64,000 nucleotides of DNA. It comes from UBA2965 sp036526135 (lineage in GTDB: Bacteria > Pseudomonadota > Gammaproteobacteria > Pseudomonadales > Azotimanducaceae). Position 1 is the first letter of the stretch, and each line of letters opens with the position of its first letter. The notes beneath the pieces are model-generated. The model did no database searches and was not told the DNA's origin. It saw only the letters and a program-made list of their open reading frames with translations. A program made the position numbers and the translations under genes. The stretch covers positions 124,001 to 188,000 of the forward strand of contig DATCZA010000068.1 in NCBI GenBank assembly GCA_036526135.1, read 5' to 3'. Of this stretch, positions 38,191 to 46,805 are shown piece by piece.

Positions 38191-38875
38191 CGGCGCTGTC
38201 CTTCACGATCGCGCCGTCGCGCAGCCCGACCTGACGCTGAGCGTAGCCCATGACCATGGGATCGTGGGTGGCGGCAACGATGGTCACGCCGCGGTCCTGG
38301 TTGAGGCGACGCAGATACTCGAGCAGCTCCCTGGTGGTGGCCGAATCGAGATTGGCGCTCGGCTCGTCGGCCAACAGCAGAACCGGCTCAGTGACGATGG
38401 CCCTCGCAACCGCCACCCGCTGCTGCTGACCTCCGGACAGCTCCCCCGGACGTCGCTTCTCCAGCTCGCCGATGCCCAGGGCCTCGAGCGCGGCGCGAGC
38501 CCGAGCGGCACGCTCCGCGGCCGACACGCCCTGCAGCTGCATGATGAACTCCACGTTCTCCCTTGCGGACAGAACGGGAATGAGGTTATAGGACTGGAAA
38601 ACGAAGCCGATCTTGCGCAGCCGCAGATCCGACAGCCGACTCTCGCTGAGCGAACCGAGGTCAACGCCATCCACCTCGACGCATCCGGAGCTGGGGCGGT
38701 CCAGCCCGCCGATCATGTTGAGCAACGTGGACTTTCCCGATCCGGACGGTCCCGCCAGCGTCACGAACTCGCCCTTGCCGACCTCGAAGTCCACATCCCG
38801 AAGAGCATGCACGGGCACCGAATCGTCCTGGTAGGTCCGGGAGACCCCAATACAGCGCACTACCCGTTCGGCCAT
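38174..38875 (-). CDS. ABC transporter ATP-binding protein, LolD/MacB class
   Basis: A 233-residue ATPase. Walker A is GPSGSGKST, the Q-loop VFQSYNLIPVLS, the signature LSGGQQQRVAVARA, Walker B VLLLADEP and the switch His is in VAATHDP. These are typical of LolD/MacB-type exporters that work with FtsX-fold permeases. ATG 38875 has GGAGATGATGAAGAA upstream; the longer frame lacks conservation. It lies 7 bp after the second permease and drives the two-permease complex. Confidence 0.92.
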   Translation of the reverse strand: MAERVVRCIGVSRTYQDDSVPVHALRDVDFEVGKGEFVTLAGPSGSGKSTLLNMIGGLDRPSSGCVEVDGVDLGSLSESRLSDLRLRKIGFVFQSYNLIPVLSARENVEFIMQLQGVSAAERAARARAALEALGIGELEKRRPGELSGGQQQRVAVARAIVTEPVLLLADEPSANLDSATTRELLEYLRRLNQDRGVTIVAATHDPMVMGYAQRQVGLRDGAIVKDSADVAPA

Positions 38876-38882
38876 TTCTTCA

Positions 38883-40091
38883 TCATCTCCGCAAAGCATC
38901 CAGGGGGCCGATCTGCACGGCACGCCATGCCGGGTAGAGACTCGCAATCAGGCCAAAGACAATGCTCATGGCCGCGACCAGCACGACGTCCTCGAGGAGA
39001 AGTCTCGGAACGAGCACGCTGCGCATACCGAAGAGCTCCACGCCGGCCGCCCATTCCGTCAGGTCGATTCCGTCGCTCAGCCACACGACCAGCAGAAAAC
39101 CCAAGCCGAGCCCCAAGGCCACCCCAGCGGCCATGATGAGGGTGGATTCCAGCACGACCTGCACCACCACCGAGCCGGGACGCATGCCGACGGCTCGCAG
39201 CATGCCGAACTCTCTGATCCGCTCCATCACGGCGGTGATCAGGGCGTTGACGAGCCCGAATATCAAAGCGCCCATCATGATGCAGAACCAGATGAAGATC
39301 GCCGTATCCGCGAACAGGAACATGGCCGCCGTCTGCGGTTCGAGTTCCTTCCAGTCCATCACGTCCAGGTCGGTAAAGGTTTCCGCCAGCCCCTGCTTGA
39401 GGCCATCGCCTCGAGGCTCTTCGCGCAGCTTGATCGACACCTCGGTGAAGACGTTGGCGTCCACGAGCTCCTGAAGGCGCGTCACGCCGGTGAAGACGAA
39501 CATCTTCTCCAGCCCCTGACCATCGGCGTCGTAAACGCCCGCAATCCGGAATCCGGCTTCGCGATTGAGCCCGTCCGCGCCCTGTGTGATCAGCACCAGG
39601 CGCCTGCCCACGTCGGTATCGAGCTGCTCGGCCAGCGCCTGCCCGATCACGACCCGCCGATCGGCTGCACCGGATAGCGGCTCGCCGCGGTAGCTGGCAT
39701 CCCCCAGAAAGGAGATCGTCTCCTGCGCCGGGTCCACGCCGACGAACTGCACGCCGCGGGTTTCCCGTTCGCTCATGATGACGGCCGGGATCCTGATGCG
39801 TGCCGCCCATCCCTGAAGCAGCCGGGGGCCGATGTCGGGCGACCAGCCCTGCACCAGAGTGAAGCTTCTCTGAATTCCCGGGTCGTCCAGATAGCCGGGC
39901 GCAAGCACTTTCAGATGACCGGTGAGGTTCTGCACAGCGGCTTCTCTCATGTCGTGCTGAAAACCGCGAATCAGCGCGTTGGCCAGGGTCACGCCGCCAA
40001 CCGCAACCACTACCGCCATGAGCAGCATCAGGTTCCGGCGCTTGTGCCGAAGCAGGTTTCGAGCAGAGAGCTGAAAGAGAAGCTTCAACAT
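38883..40091 (-). CDS. ABC transporter permease, FtsX/LolC-E type (second)
   Basis: A 402-residue permease. One N-terminal helix follows the conserved LSARNLLRHKRRNLMLL entry; a periplasmic domain (~45-265) comes next, then three helices (~270-300, ~315-350, ~365-390) with MERIREFGMLRAVGM as coupling loop. This is the LolC/E and MacB-fold topology used to move lipids or lipoproteins. The ATG at 40091 was taken; a GTG lies 9 nt upstream. It is followed by the ATPase and preceded, over 79-88 bp, by a related permease; together they would form a heterodimer. Confidence 0.88.
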   Translation of the reverse strand: MLKLLFQLSARNLLRHKRRNLMLLMAVVVAVGGVTLANALIRGFQHDMREAAVQNLTGHLKVLAPGYLDDPGIQRSFTLVQGWSPDIGPRLLQGWAARIRIPAVIMSERETRGVQFVGVDPAQETISFLGDASYRGEPLSGAADRRVVIGQALAEQLDTDVGRRLVLITQGADGLNREAGFRIAGVYDADGQGLEKMFVFTGVTRLQELVDANVFTEVSIKLREEPRGDGLKQGLAETFTDLDVMDWKELEPQTAAMFLFADTAIFIWFCIMMGALIFGLVNALITAVMERIREFGMLRAVGMRPGSVVVQVVLESTLIMAAGVALGLGLGFLLVVWLSDGIDLTEWAAGVELFGMRSVLVPRLLLEDVVLVAAMSIVFGLIASLYPAWRAVQIGPLDALRR

Positions 40092-40179
40092 GGACGACAC
40101 CGGCGCGGCGACCCGACCACCCTCCCTGTCCTCCGGGCAGCCATCGCACCGCCCGCGTTCGAAGCAGCGTCACCCGACA

Positions 40180-41448
40180 TCATTCGCCTCTCAGGGCTGC
40201 GGCGGCGTTCAGCCGGAAAATGCGCAGAGACGGAAGGAGCGCGGCGATCTGGGTTCCCATCAGCATGACCAGCGGCGCGGAGAGAAACGCCTGAAGCGAA
40301 AACGCCGGGTAAAGCCGGGCCGGCATGTAGAACTGCTCGGCATACTCCTCGAGCGTCTCGCCCATGTATATGCCCACGTCCTGAAGCCATGCCACGATGA
40401 TGGCGGCGAGGCCCAGCCCCAGCGAAGCCCCGAGCAGCCAGATGAAGAACCCCTCCCACTGCATCATCGCGACGATGCGCCAGGGCTTCATGCCGATGGC
40501 TTTGAGCATCCCGAATTCCCTGGTCCGCTCGAAGACGGTCATGATGAAGGTGTTCACGATGCTGAACACGACGAGCACCTCGACGACGTAGAAGAAGAGC
40601 TCACCCCCGAGCCGGTCTATCTCGATGGCTTGCCGCAGCTCCGGCATTACCTCGCTCCAATGCCTGACCACGAGCGCGGGCCGGTCGGTCAAACTGTGCC
40701 TCAGACTCTCGGCGACGGCCTCGCTGCGATCCAGATCCTCCGTGCGGATGGCGAAAGTGTGCACCTCGTCGGCAAGCCCGAATGCGCTCTGGACTGACGC
40801 GAGCGGGGTGATGAGGGTGACCCGATCCAGATCGGCTACCCCGGTCTCCAGGATGCCCGCCACGGTGATCACCATGGCGGCGACACCGCCGTGCTTCTCA
40901 GATCCCAAGAGCACCACCTCATCGCCGAGAGTCACGCCGAGGTTGCGCGCCAGCAAAGAGCCCAGCAGGCCGTCATCCGGGGCGGCAATGGCTCTACCCT
41001 CGCGAACCATCTTCAGCAGGCGCACGGTATCGCGCTCGGCGTCGGGATCTACGCCGATGATCCGGGCACCAAATGACCGCTCTCCCGCGGAAGCCAGCGC
41101 GAACGCTTCCGCGCGCGGCGCGACGGCCTCAACGCCGGCGGTGGCTTCGATCACCCGCCGGAGCGCACCGGCGCTCCCCATGGTGTCCTCGAAGCGGGCG
41201 CTGTCGACGTAGTCGGCCGTTTGAATCTGGATGTGACCCGTCAGCAGGGAGGTGGCGTTCTCCATCATGATGTCGTACTGACCGAGCTGCATCGCCATGG
41301 AGAAAACCACCAGCAGCACCGCAAACGCGATGCCACCCGCCGTCAGCCACGTCCGCCTGCGGTTGCGCGCCAGGTTGCGCCAACCGATTCGGAGCAGCAG
41401 CGCCGGGCGGGCACGCCCCCCGGCCGCCGGCGTCCGCGCCTGGGTCAC
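40180..41448 (-). CDS. ABC transporter permease, FtsX/LolC-E type (first)
   Basis: A 422-residue permease of the same fold and topology as its downstream neighbour: basic entry IGWRNLARNRRRTWLTAGG, N-terminal helix ~30-52, periplasmic domain ~60-275, then helices at ~280-315, ~330-365 and ~385-410. The coupling loop reads FERTREFGMLKAIGM. The block LLTGHIQIQ after the first helix parallels LTGHLKVLAPGY in the second permease, showing they are paralogues, as LolC and LolE are. Its start overlaps the LolA-like stop (ATGA). Confidence 0.88.
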   Translation of the reverse strand: MTQARTPAAGGRARPALLLRIGWRNLARNRRRTWLTAGGIAFAVLLVVFSMAMQLGQYDIMMENATSLLTGHIQIQTADYVDSARFEDTMGSAGALRRVIEATAGVEAVAPRAEAFALASAGERSFGARIIGVDPDAERDTVRLLKMVREGRAIAAPDDGLLGSLLARNLGVTLGDEVVLLGSEKHGGVAAMVITVAGILETGVADLDRVTLITPLASVQSAFGLADEVHTFAIRTEDLDRSEAVAESLRHSLTDRPALVVRHWSEVMPELRQAIEIDRLGGELFFYVVEVLVVFSIVNTFIMTVFERTREFGMLKAIGMKPWRIVAMMQWEGFFIWLLGASLGLGLAAIIVAWLQDVGIYMGETLEEYAEQFYMPARLYPAFSLQAFLSAPLVMLMGTQIAALLPSLRIFRLNAAAALRGE

Positions 41449-42218
41449 GGCCGCTGGCCCGACTGCAGCGAGAAGAGCGTGAAGATTCGGTCTTCCAGCT
41501 CGATGTCGAAGTCGACCCGGGCGTAGCTGAGCTCGGTGTAGTTTTCCGGCTCATCGAGCTTGGACATGCGCATTCGGGTACCGAAGATCCGCCCGCCCAT
41601 CTCGCCGATCTCCAGGGTTTCCATCCGCTTGAGCGGACGCATGGCCTGATCGAAGAACGTCTGCGAGATCAGAACGTGGTCGTCGCGCAGCACGATCTCC
41701 TCTTTGCCCCACACCACCGGCGCCTCTTCGCGGGGAACCGCCTCGATGGTGTAAAGGGTGTGGCCCTCGGATCGCCGGGTCGCCGTGATGGCCAGCTCGT
41801 ATTCTTCCAACAGCTTGTCCGTGCGGGAGAGATCGTTGTATGAGAAGTCCGAGCCTGCCCAGCTCTGCGACATCAGGCTGAAGGGCAACCGGATCGTGCG
41901 GTTCAGCTTCGGGTTGTAGGTCCACATCTTCTCGCCCTGCTTGAGGGTCGCGTTGCCCGCATCCCTGGCCGGCGCCGTGAACCGGATCAGGGCGTCCTTG
42001 CGGCCGCGGGTCCAGGCGACCAGCTTCGAGGTCCGTTGCCAATCCGGCCGGTGAATGACCATGGCGAACTCCGCGTAAGACGATTGCCCCCGGGTGAGAT
42101 CGATGGCGGCGGCGACCAGCTCCCGAGCAGTAGGCTCTTCGGCGGCGAGAACGCCGGCCGGGAAGATGACGAGCATCGAGTGCGCAGCGGTGAGCAGCAG
42201 CCGCTTGACGCTATGCAT
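41445..42218 (-). CDS. LolA-like periplasmic lipoprotein/lipid carrier (COG2834)
   Basis: A 257-residue exported protein: signal peptide (KRLLLTAAHSMLVIFP..LAAE, cut near 26), then an outer-membrane lipoprotein-sorting-type fold. Diagnostic stretches are GEKMWTYNPKLNRTIRLPFS, MSQSWAGSDFSYNDLSR and LYTIEAVP; the last part has FFDQAMRPLKRMETLEIG. This class differs from E. coli LolA and usually sits next to RND/MMPL or ABC exporters. GGAGG lies 7 nt before ATG 42218. It is first in a five-gene operon and would ferry hydrophobic cargo across the periplasm. Confidence 0.87.
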   Translation of the reverse strand: MHSVKRLLLTAAHSMLVIFPAGVLAAEEPTARELVAAAIDLTRGQSSYAEFAMVIHRPDWQRTSKLVAWTRGRKDALIRFTAPARDAGNATLKQGEKMWTYNPKLNRTIRLPFSLMSQSWAGSDFSYNDLSRTDKLLEEYELAITATRRSEGHTLYTIEAVPREEAPVVWGKEEIVLRDDHVLISQTFFDQAMRPLKRMETLEIGEMGGRIFGTRMRMSKLDEPENYTELSYARVDFDIELEDRIFTLFSLQSGQRP

Positions 42219-42275
42219 TGACAAGCCTCCACGAGCAGGCAATATCCGGATCGGCCTCAACGTTTGACTCTATCA

Positions 42276-42286
42276 ACAATTATTGT
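42276..42286. promoter_or_regulatory. Putative TetR operator in divergent promoter
   Basis: ACAAT-T-ATTGT is a perfect inverted repeat located 4 bp before the TetR ATG and 57 bp from the start of the LolA-like operon. Position and symmetry fit an operator controlling both directions. The surroundings are AT-rich compared with the genes. Confidence 0.5.
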
Positions 42287-42290
42287 CCCC

Positions 42291-42905
42291 ATGCCGCTGA
42301 GAGAAGAGAAGAAACGACAGGTCCGGAAGGACATACTAGACGCTGCGCGAGAGCTGATCGAGCAACGCGGATACGACAGCTCGACGATGCGCGACATTGC
42401 CGGAACCGCACGGGTGAGTTACCAGACCCTGTACAACTATTTTCCAACCAAGGCGGCCATCCTCGCCGCCCTGCTCAACGACGTCGTGGAGCAGGCGGTC
42501 GCCGACATCGAAGCGCTCATCGAGGGCTACGATGGCAGGCTGGTGGAAACCCTGAACGCCATCAACCGGGCCCGGATCGATCTCGTCGCGCGACGGGACA
42601 GGGAGCTGTGGCGCATCATCTCGGTGGACAGGCTGCGCGACGGCCAGGACGCGGGCGCCGTCCACCAGCGGCTTGACGACGCCGCCGGGGAAAGGCTCAA
42701 GCAGCTGCTCGCCCTGGCGAGGCAAAGGGGCGAGCTGGTCCCGGACGTGGACGTGGGTTTGCTCAGCGACACTCTCAAGGCCCTGGGCGAGCGGGCGGTG
42801 GCGCGCTACCTGGAGGCTTCCGCCGCTTCCCGACGCAGCGTCGCGGAGTCCCTGGCTGCCCAGACCTCGCTGCTGGTCACGCCCTACCTGGAGCCGGCGC
42901 GATGA
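42291..42905 (+). CDS. TetR/AcrR-family transcriptional regulator
   Basis: A 204-residue regulator. The N-terminal helix-turn-helix (~8-58) reads ARELIEQRGYDSSTMRDIAG then VSYQTLYNYFPTKAAIL, a textbook TetR domain. The rest is a helical ligand-binding and dimerisation domain without recognisable specificity. ATG 42291 starts the conserved part; a TTG 27 nt upstream is possible but would run through the palindrome. It faces the LolA/ABC operon across 72 bp and probably represses it and itself. Its stop overlaps the ATG of the fusion oxidoreductase. Confidence 0.9.
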   Translation: MPLREEKKRQVRKDILDAARELIEQRGYDSSTMRDIAGTARVSYQTLYNYFPTKAAILAALLNDVVEQAVADIEALIEGYDGRLVETLNAINRARIDLVARRDRELWRIISVDRLRDGQDAGAVHQRLDDAAGERLKQLLALARQRGELVPDVDVGLLSDTLKALGERAVARYLEASAASRRSVAESLAAQTSLLVTPYLEPAR

Positions 42906-44911
42906 CCATCCGCTGGGGTATTCTCGCGACGGGCAGCATCGCTCACACGTTCGCCCGGGCCGTAAAGCTGTCGGCGACGGGCAGGCTTCAGGCCGTCGGC
43001 AGCCGCCGGGGAGAGTCCGCCGAGGCCTTCGCGCGGGCCCTCGACGTGCCGAGCGCCCACGGGACCTACGCCGAGCTGGTGAACGACCCCGAAGTCGACG
43101 CCGTCTACATCGCCGCCCCGCACCCCGACCACGCCGAGTGGTCGATACGCGCGCTTCGCGCGGGCAAGGCCGTGCTCTGCGAGAAGCCGGCAGGGCTCAA
43201 CCACGCCGAGGTGATGGCCGTCATCGATGAGGCCGAGCAGCGCCAGGCGTTCTTCATGGAAGCGTTCATGTACCGATGCCATCCGCAAACGCTTCGCCTT
43301 GTGGAGCTGGTGCGGGAAGGGGCCATCGGCGAGGTTCGCCACATCGAGGCCCGCTTCGGCTTTCACGCCGACTTCGACCCGGCGAGCCGCCTCTTCGGCA
43401 ACGCCCTCGGCGGCGGCGGCATCATGGACGTCGGCTGCTATCCGGTCTCCATGGCGAGGCTGATCGCGGGTGCCGAGCCCGACCAGGTCAGCGGCCACGG
43501 GAAGGTGGGTGCCAGCGGCGTCGACGAGTGGGCGGCCGCCCTGCTGAAGTTCCCCAACGGGCTCTCCGCCCAGGTTGCCTCGTCCGTTTCCCTGGCTCTG
43601 GACAACTCCGTTCGCCTCAACGGCAGCGCGGGGCAGATCATCGTGAAGAATCCCTGGCACTGCGCCGATGCGGAGGGTCGATGGGCGTTGCAGATTCGCC
43701 GGAGGGGGCGTGATCCGGAGACGGTCGAAGGCACCGCGCCCCCTCTGTACGAGCTCGAGGCCGACCACGTCGCCGACATGATCGCTCAAGGGCGGAGCGA
43801 ATCCCCCCATATGAGCTGGACCGACAGTCGCAACAACGCGCTGGTGCTCGACGCCTGGCGGCGGGAGGTGGGCGTCGAGTTTCAGCGGGAAACCAAGGCC
43901 GCGCCGCTGCTGGGCGGGCCCCTGCGCAGGCCGGAGAGACCGCCGATGACCTACGGCCGGGTCGCCAACCTGTCCAAGCCGGTAGCCCGCCTGGTAATGG
44001 GCTGCGACAACCAGCCGAGCCTGAGCCACGCTGCCATCATGTGGGACCACTACTTCGAGCGTGGCGGCAACGCCTTCGACACTGCCTACATCTATGGCGG
44101 CGGCAGCATGGAAAAGCTGCTTGGTCGCTGGCACACCAGCCGCAGGGTTCGCGACGACATCGTCATCATCGGCAAGGGTGCGCACACGCCCGACAACCGT
44201 CCTGAAGCCGTCTCCCGGCAGCTGGACCGGAGCCTGGACCGACTCCAGACCGGCGAGGTAGACGTCTACTTCCTGCACCGCGACAACGTCGACATACCGG
44301 TAGGGGAGTTCGTCAGCGCCCTGAACGACGAAGCGGCCAAGGGCCGCATCAAGGCGTTCGGCGGATCGAACTGGACCCTGGCGCGGGTAAAGGCCGCGAA
44401 CGCCTACGCGGCGCAGCAGGGGCTGCAGCCGTTCACGGTGCTTTCCAACCACTTCAGCCTGGCCCGGATGGTGGAGCCCATCTGGCCGGGCGTCGAAGCC
44501 GCTTCCGATCCGGAGTTCAGGGCTTTCCTGGCCGCATCGAAGATTGCCCTGTTTCCGTGGTCGTCCCAGGCTCGTGGCTTCTTCACGCCGTGGGCGGATC
44601 CCATCATCGCCGACCGGGGAGCGGAGAATCGCGCGGTGACCACAATGGAACCGACCATCGCCGAGCTCAAACGCACGTGGTTCGCCCAAGACAACTTCGA
44701 GCGCCGCGCGCGCGCTGGCGCCGTCGCCGAGCGGCTGGACGTTGAGATGATCAACGTTGCGCTGGCCTATGTCCTGAACCAGCCGTTTCCCTGCTTCCCG
44801 CTCATCGGCCCGAGATTGCCGTGGGAGACCCGCAGCAGCCTCGCAGCGCTTGAAGTGGCGCTGAGCGACGCGGAGAGGGCCTGGCTGGATCTCAGCGCCG
44901 ACGGCGGCTGA
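42902..44911 (+). CDS. Fusion: Gfo/Idh/MocA oxidoreductase + aldo/keto reductase
   Basis: A 669-residue two-enzyme protein. Residues ~1-335 are a Gfo/Idh/MocA NAD(P)-dependent dehydrogenase: Rossmann entry WGILATGSIAHTFA, the catalytic EKP in VLCEKPAGLN, and GGGGIMDVGCYP. Residues ~345-669 are an aldo/keto reductase with the full tetrad Asp393, Tyr398 (DTAYIYGGG), Lys425 and His459 (YFLHRDN). The join is in one uninterrupted frame. Sugars, cyclitols or their keto forms are the likely substrates. It overlaps the TetR gene by 4 nt and so is co-translated with the regulator. Confidence 0.9.
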   Translation: MTIRWGILATGSIAHTFARAVKLSATGRLQAVGSRRGESAEAFARALDVPSAHGTYAELVNDPEVDAVYIAAPHPDHAEWSIRALRAGKAVLCEKPAGLNHAEVMAVIDEAEQRQAFFMEAFMYRCHPQTLRLVELVREGAIGEVRHIEARFGFHADFDPASRLFGNALGGGGIMDVGCYPVSMARLIAGAEPDQVSGHGKVGASGVDEWAAALLKFPNGLSAQVASSVSLALDNSVRLNGSAGQIIVKNPWHCADAEGRWALQIRRRGRDPETVEGTAPPLYELEADHVADMIAQGRSESPHMSWTDSRNNALVLDAWRREVGVEFQRETKAAPLLGGPLRRPERPPMTYGRVANLSKPVARLVMGCDNQPSLSHAAIMWDHYFERGGNAFDTAYIYGGGSMEKLLGRWHTSRRVRDDIVIIGKGAHTPDNRPEAVSRQLDRSLDRLQTGEVDVYFLHRDNVDIPVGEFVSALNDEAAKGRIKAFGGSNWTLARVKAANAYAAQQGLQPFTVLSNHFSLARMVEPIWPGVEAASDPEFRAFLAASKIALFPWSSQARGFFTPWADPIIADRGAENRAVTTMEPTIAELKRTWFAQDNFERRARAGAVAERLDVEMINVALAYVLNQPFPCFPLIGPRLPWETRSSLAALEVALSDAERAWLDLSADGG

Positions 44912-45353
44912 CAAGCGAAACCACGTTCTCTCCGCCGATATGGTCCTGCCGCAGCGAGAGGGCGATCTCCCAGGTGTAAGTGGTCTTGCCGTCGCGGAGA
45001 AACCCCCGGAAGCCGAGCCCGCCGGCAATCTCGAAAAGAGTAAACGTCGCGTGAACGGTCTGCTCCTCGTTCCAGAGGAGCCCCAGGTTCGGGGGGCTGT
45101 CCAGCTTGGCCGTTCCGGTCAGAGAACCCTTGAGGGTGCGCACGCTCAGGTCATACGTCCCCTGTTCGTCCGGGGCGATCCTGACGTTCATGGCCCACGA
45201 GCCCAGCTCCTTGGCATCCACTTCGGCGCTGATGCTTGCACCCTCGTCGTCCCGCTGCACCTCCACATCACAGGCAACCCCCTGCCCCAGACTCTGCCCC
45301 TCGGCGAGGATTGAGCCCCGGCCCGTCCACTGGCCCGATCGAATGAGTATCAT
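44892..45353 (-). CDS. Conserved-looking hypothetical beta-rich protein
   Basis: A 153-residue soluble protein without signal peptide or membrane helix. Alternating strands with turns (GQWTGRGSILAEGQ, TYDLSVRTLKGSLTG, VHATFTLFEIAGG, KTTYTWEIALSL) suggest a lipocalin-like barrel. I do not recognise the family. Its ATG overlaps the SRAP gene stop (ATGA), so it is coupled to that gene, and its 3' end overlaps the fusion reductase by 20 bp on the other strand. Confidence 0.65.
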   Translation of the reverse strand: MILIRSGQWTGRGSILAEGQSLGQGVACDVEVQRDDEGASISAEVDAKELGSWAMNVRIAPDEQGTYDLSVRTLKGSLTGTAKLDSPPNLGLLWNEEQTVHATFTLFEIAGGLGFRGFLRDGKTTYTWEIALSLRQDHIGGENVVSLVSRRRR

Positions 45354-46048
45354 GCGGTGACGTCCTCCCTGATGGCCACGGCCGTGCCGATGGCTTCGGT
45401 GCAGCGGGAATCTTTGTTGCGGGCATTGTTGACGTAGCTGGACACCGGCACCGCGTCCAGCGCGACGGGAACGCGCGGAGCACAGAGCGCTTTGAGGGCG
45501 GAGGCCTGCGTCGAAGGATCGAGCCAGATCCGGGCGTCTTTCATACCGAGCATAACGGGCTGGCGTTTATGAACGAACGTCAGCTGCTCGTTCGCCTCGC
45601 AGGTGAGCACCGCGAAGCTCAACAGCGGTCCGTTTTCACCGTCCTGCCAGCTGTCCCATATTCCGGCCAGCAGCATGCCGGAAGCCAGATGAGGCGTCAG
45701 GTAATACGGCAGCTTGCGCTCCTTGCTGCGAGCCCACTCGTAGAACCCGCTGACCGGCACCACGCATCGACGCCGGCTGAAGGGTTCCCGGAAAGCCGGG
45801 CTTTTCTCCACGGTCTCCGACTTGGCGTTGAACATGCTGTACTTCGTCGTCACCGACTTGGACCAGAAGGGGGTGAGCCACCAGCGCATCGCAACGAGCT
45901 CCGGCCGCCCGTCGTCGTTCATACGCAGAACGACGATGGTCTCCGTCGGCGCGGCATTGTAATTGTCTGGTCCCGGATGCGGCAGCCCGACCAGCTCGAG
46001 CAGCAGCTCCGAAAGCGGGCTGGAGGTAACGTTGAAACGTCCGCACAC
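45350..46048 (-). CDS. yedK: SOS response-associated peptidase, SRAP (YedK/HMCES)
   Basis: A 232-residue protein that crosslinks to abasic sites in single-stranded DNA through its Cys2. The N terminus is (M)CGRFNV from a GTG start at 46048, so Cys2 is exposed after Met removal. Also present are YNAAPTE (Asn for catalysis), VPVSGFYEW (Glu) and FVHKRQPVML (His; most relatives have HxRMP). GAGGG precedes the GTG. Downstream is a coupled hypothetical gene; upstream, 11 bp away, an AhpD-like gene. Confidence 0.92.
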   Translation of the reverse strand: MCGRFNVTSSPLSELLLELVGLPHPGPDNYNAAPTETIVVLRMNDDGRPELVAMRWWLTPFWSKSVTTKYSMFNAKSETVEKSPAFREPFSRRRCVVPVSGFYEWARSKERKLPYYLTPHLASGMLLAGIWDSWQDGENGPLLSFAVLTCEANEQLTFVHKRQPVMLGMKDARIWLDPSTQASALKALCAPRVPVALDAVPVSSYVNNARNKDSRCTEAIGTAVAIREDVTA

Positions 46049-46059
46049 GGCGCGCGCCC

Positions 46060-46707
46060 TCAGCCGTGCTTGCCGATGGCCCAGGCGAGCTCGCCCAGTG
46101 ACGCCGCCGCGTAGTCCACCGCGGGCGCCTCGAGCTGGGTCGCCATGGTGTCGTTCCAGCGGTTGAGGAACCCGAAGATGGCAATCACCGCCACGATCTG
46201 CACGATCTGCCGCTCGCTGAAATACGCCCGCAGCCTCTCGAAGTGCATAGCATCGGCCTGATTGGGCACGGCACCGGCAGCAAGCGCCAGACCGATCGCC
46301 GCGCGCTCGGCGTCCGAGAAGACGGGGCTGTTCTCGTAGTCGAGAACGGAATCGAACTTTTCCTGCTCGGCGCCCTGACGGTGTCCGCTGTGGGCGGTGT
46401 GGGCCTGACAATAACGGCAGCCCGAGCTGACGCTGGTTGCGAAGGCAATGAGCTGAATCAGAGGCGGCGACAGGTTCTCGCCGGCATCCCCCTGCTCGGG
46501 GATCAGCGGCTGGAGCTGATCGGCCATGGCCTTGAGATCACCCCCGAAGATCACGTTCGTCAACATCATGAAACCCATCGGCAGCTGCGGCATGTGGGCC
46601 ATGGTCAGCATGCTGTTGGGCACGAACCCCATGGCGCTCTCGGCAGCATCGAATATCGGCTTCAGCGCCGGGACGTCGTCTATCGATCTGGGCTGCACGT
46701 GCGCCAT
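46060..46707 (-). CDS. Carboxymuconolactone decarboxylase (AhpD-like) family protein
   Basis: A 215-residue helical protein. The AhpD-type redox motif appears as SSGCRYCQAHTAHSG, with the CxxC pair and the following His that make up the peroxidase proton relay. Family members reduce peroxides or organic hydroperoxides, or decarboxylate gamma-carboxymuconolactone; the CxxC argues for redox activity. ATG 46707 has GGAG 9 nt upstream. Together with SRAP downstream it suggests a damage-response unit, though this is inference. Confidence 0.87.
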   Translation of the reverse strand: MAHVQPRSIDDVPALKPIFDAAESAMGFVPNSMLTMAHMPQLPMGFMMLTNVIFGGDLKAMADQLQPLIPEQGDAGENLSPPLIQLIAFATSVSSGCRYCQAHTAHSGHRQGAEQEKFDSVLDYENSPVFSDAERAAIGLALAAGAVPNQADAMHFERLRAYFSERQIVQIVAVIAIFGFLNRWNDTMATQLEAPAVDYAAASLGELAWAIGKHG

Positions 46708-46805
46708 GGGCTTGCGCTCCAATGAGTTGGGTTGCTTGAGTTTACTGGTTTGCGTTTTGGCTTACATTCGCCACACTGCCGAGCCAACGAACGCTCGAGG
46801 CTCGA

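Noticed and set aside
42264..42290. TTGACT as -35 box of the TetR gene
   Set aside because: No suitable -10 lies at 16-18 bp; the downstream bases are the palindrome and the start codon.
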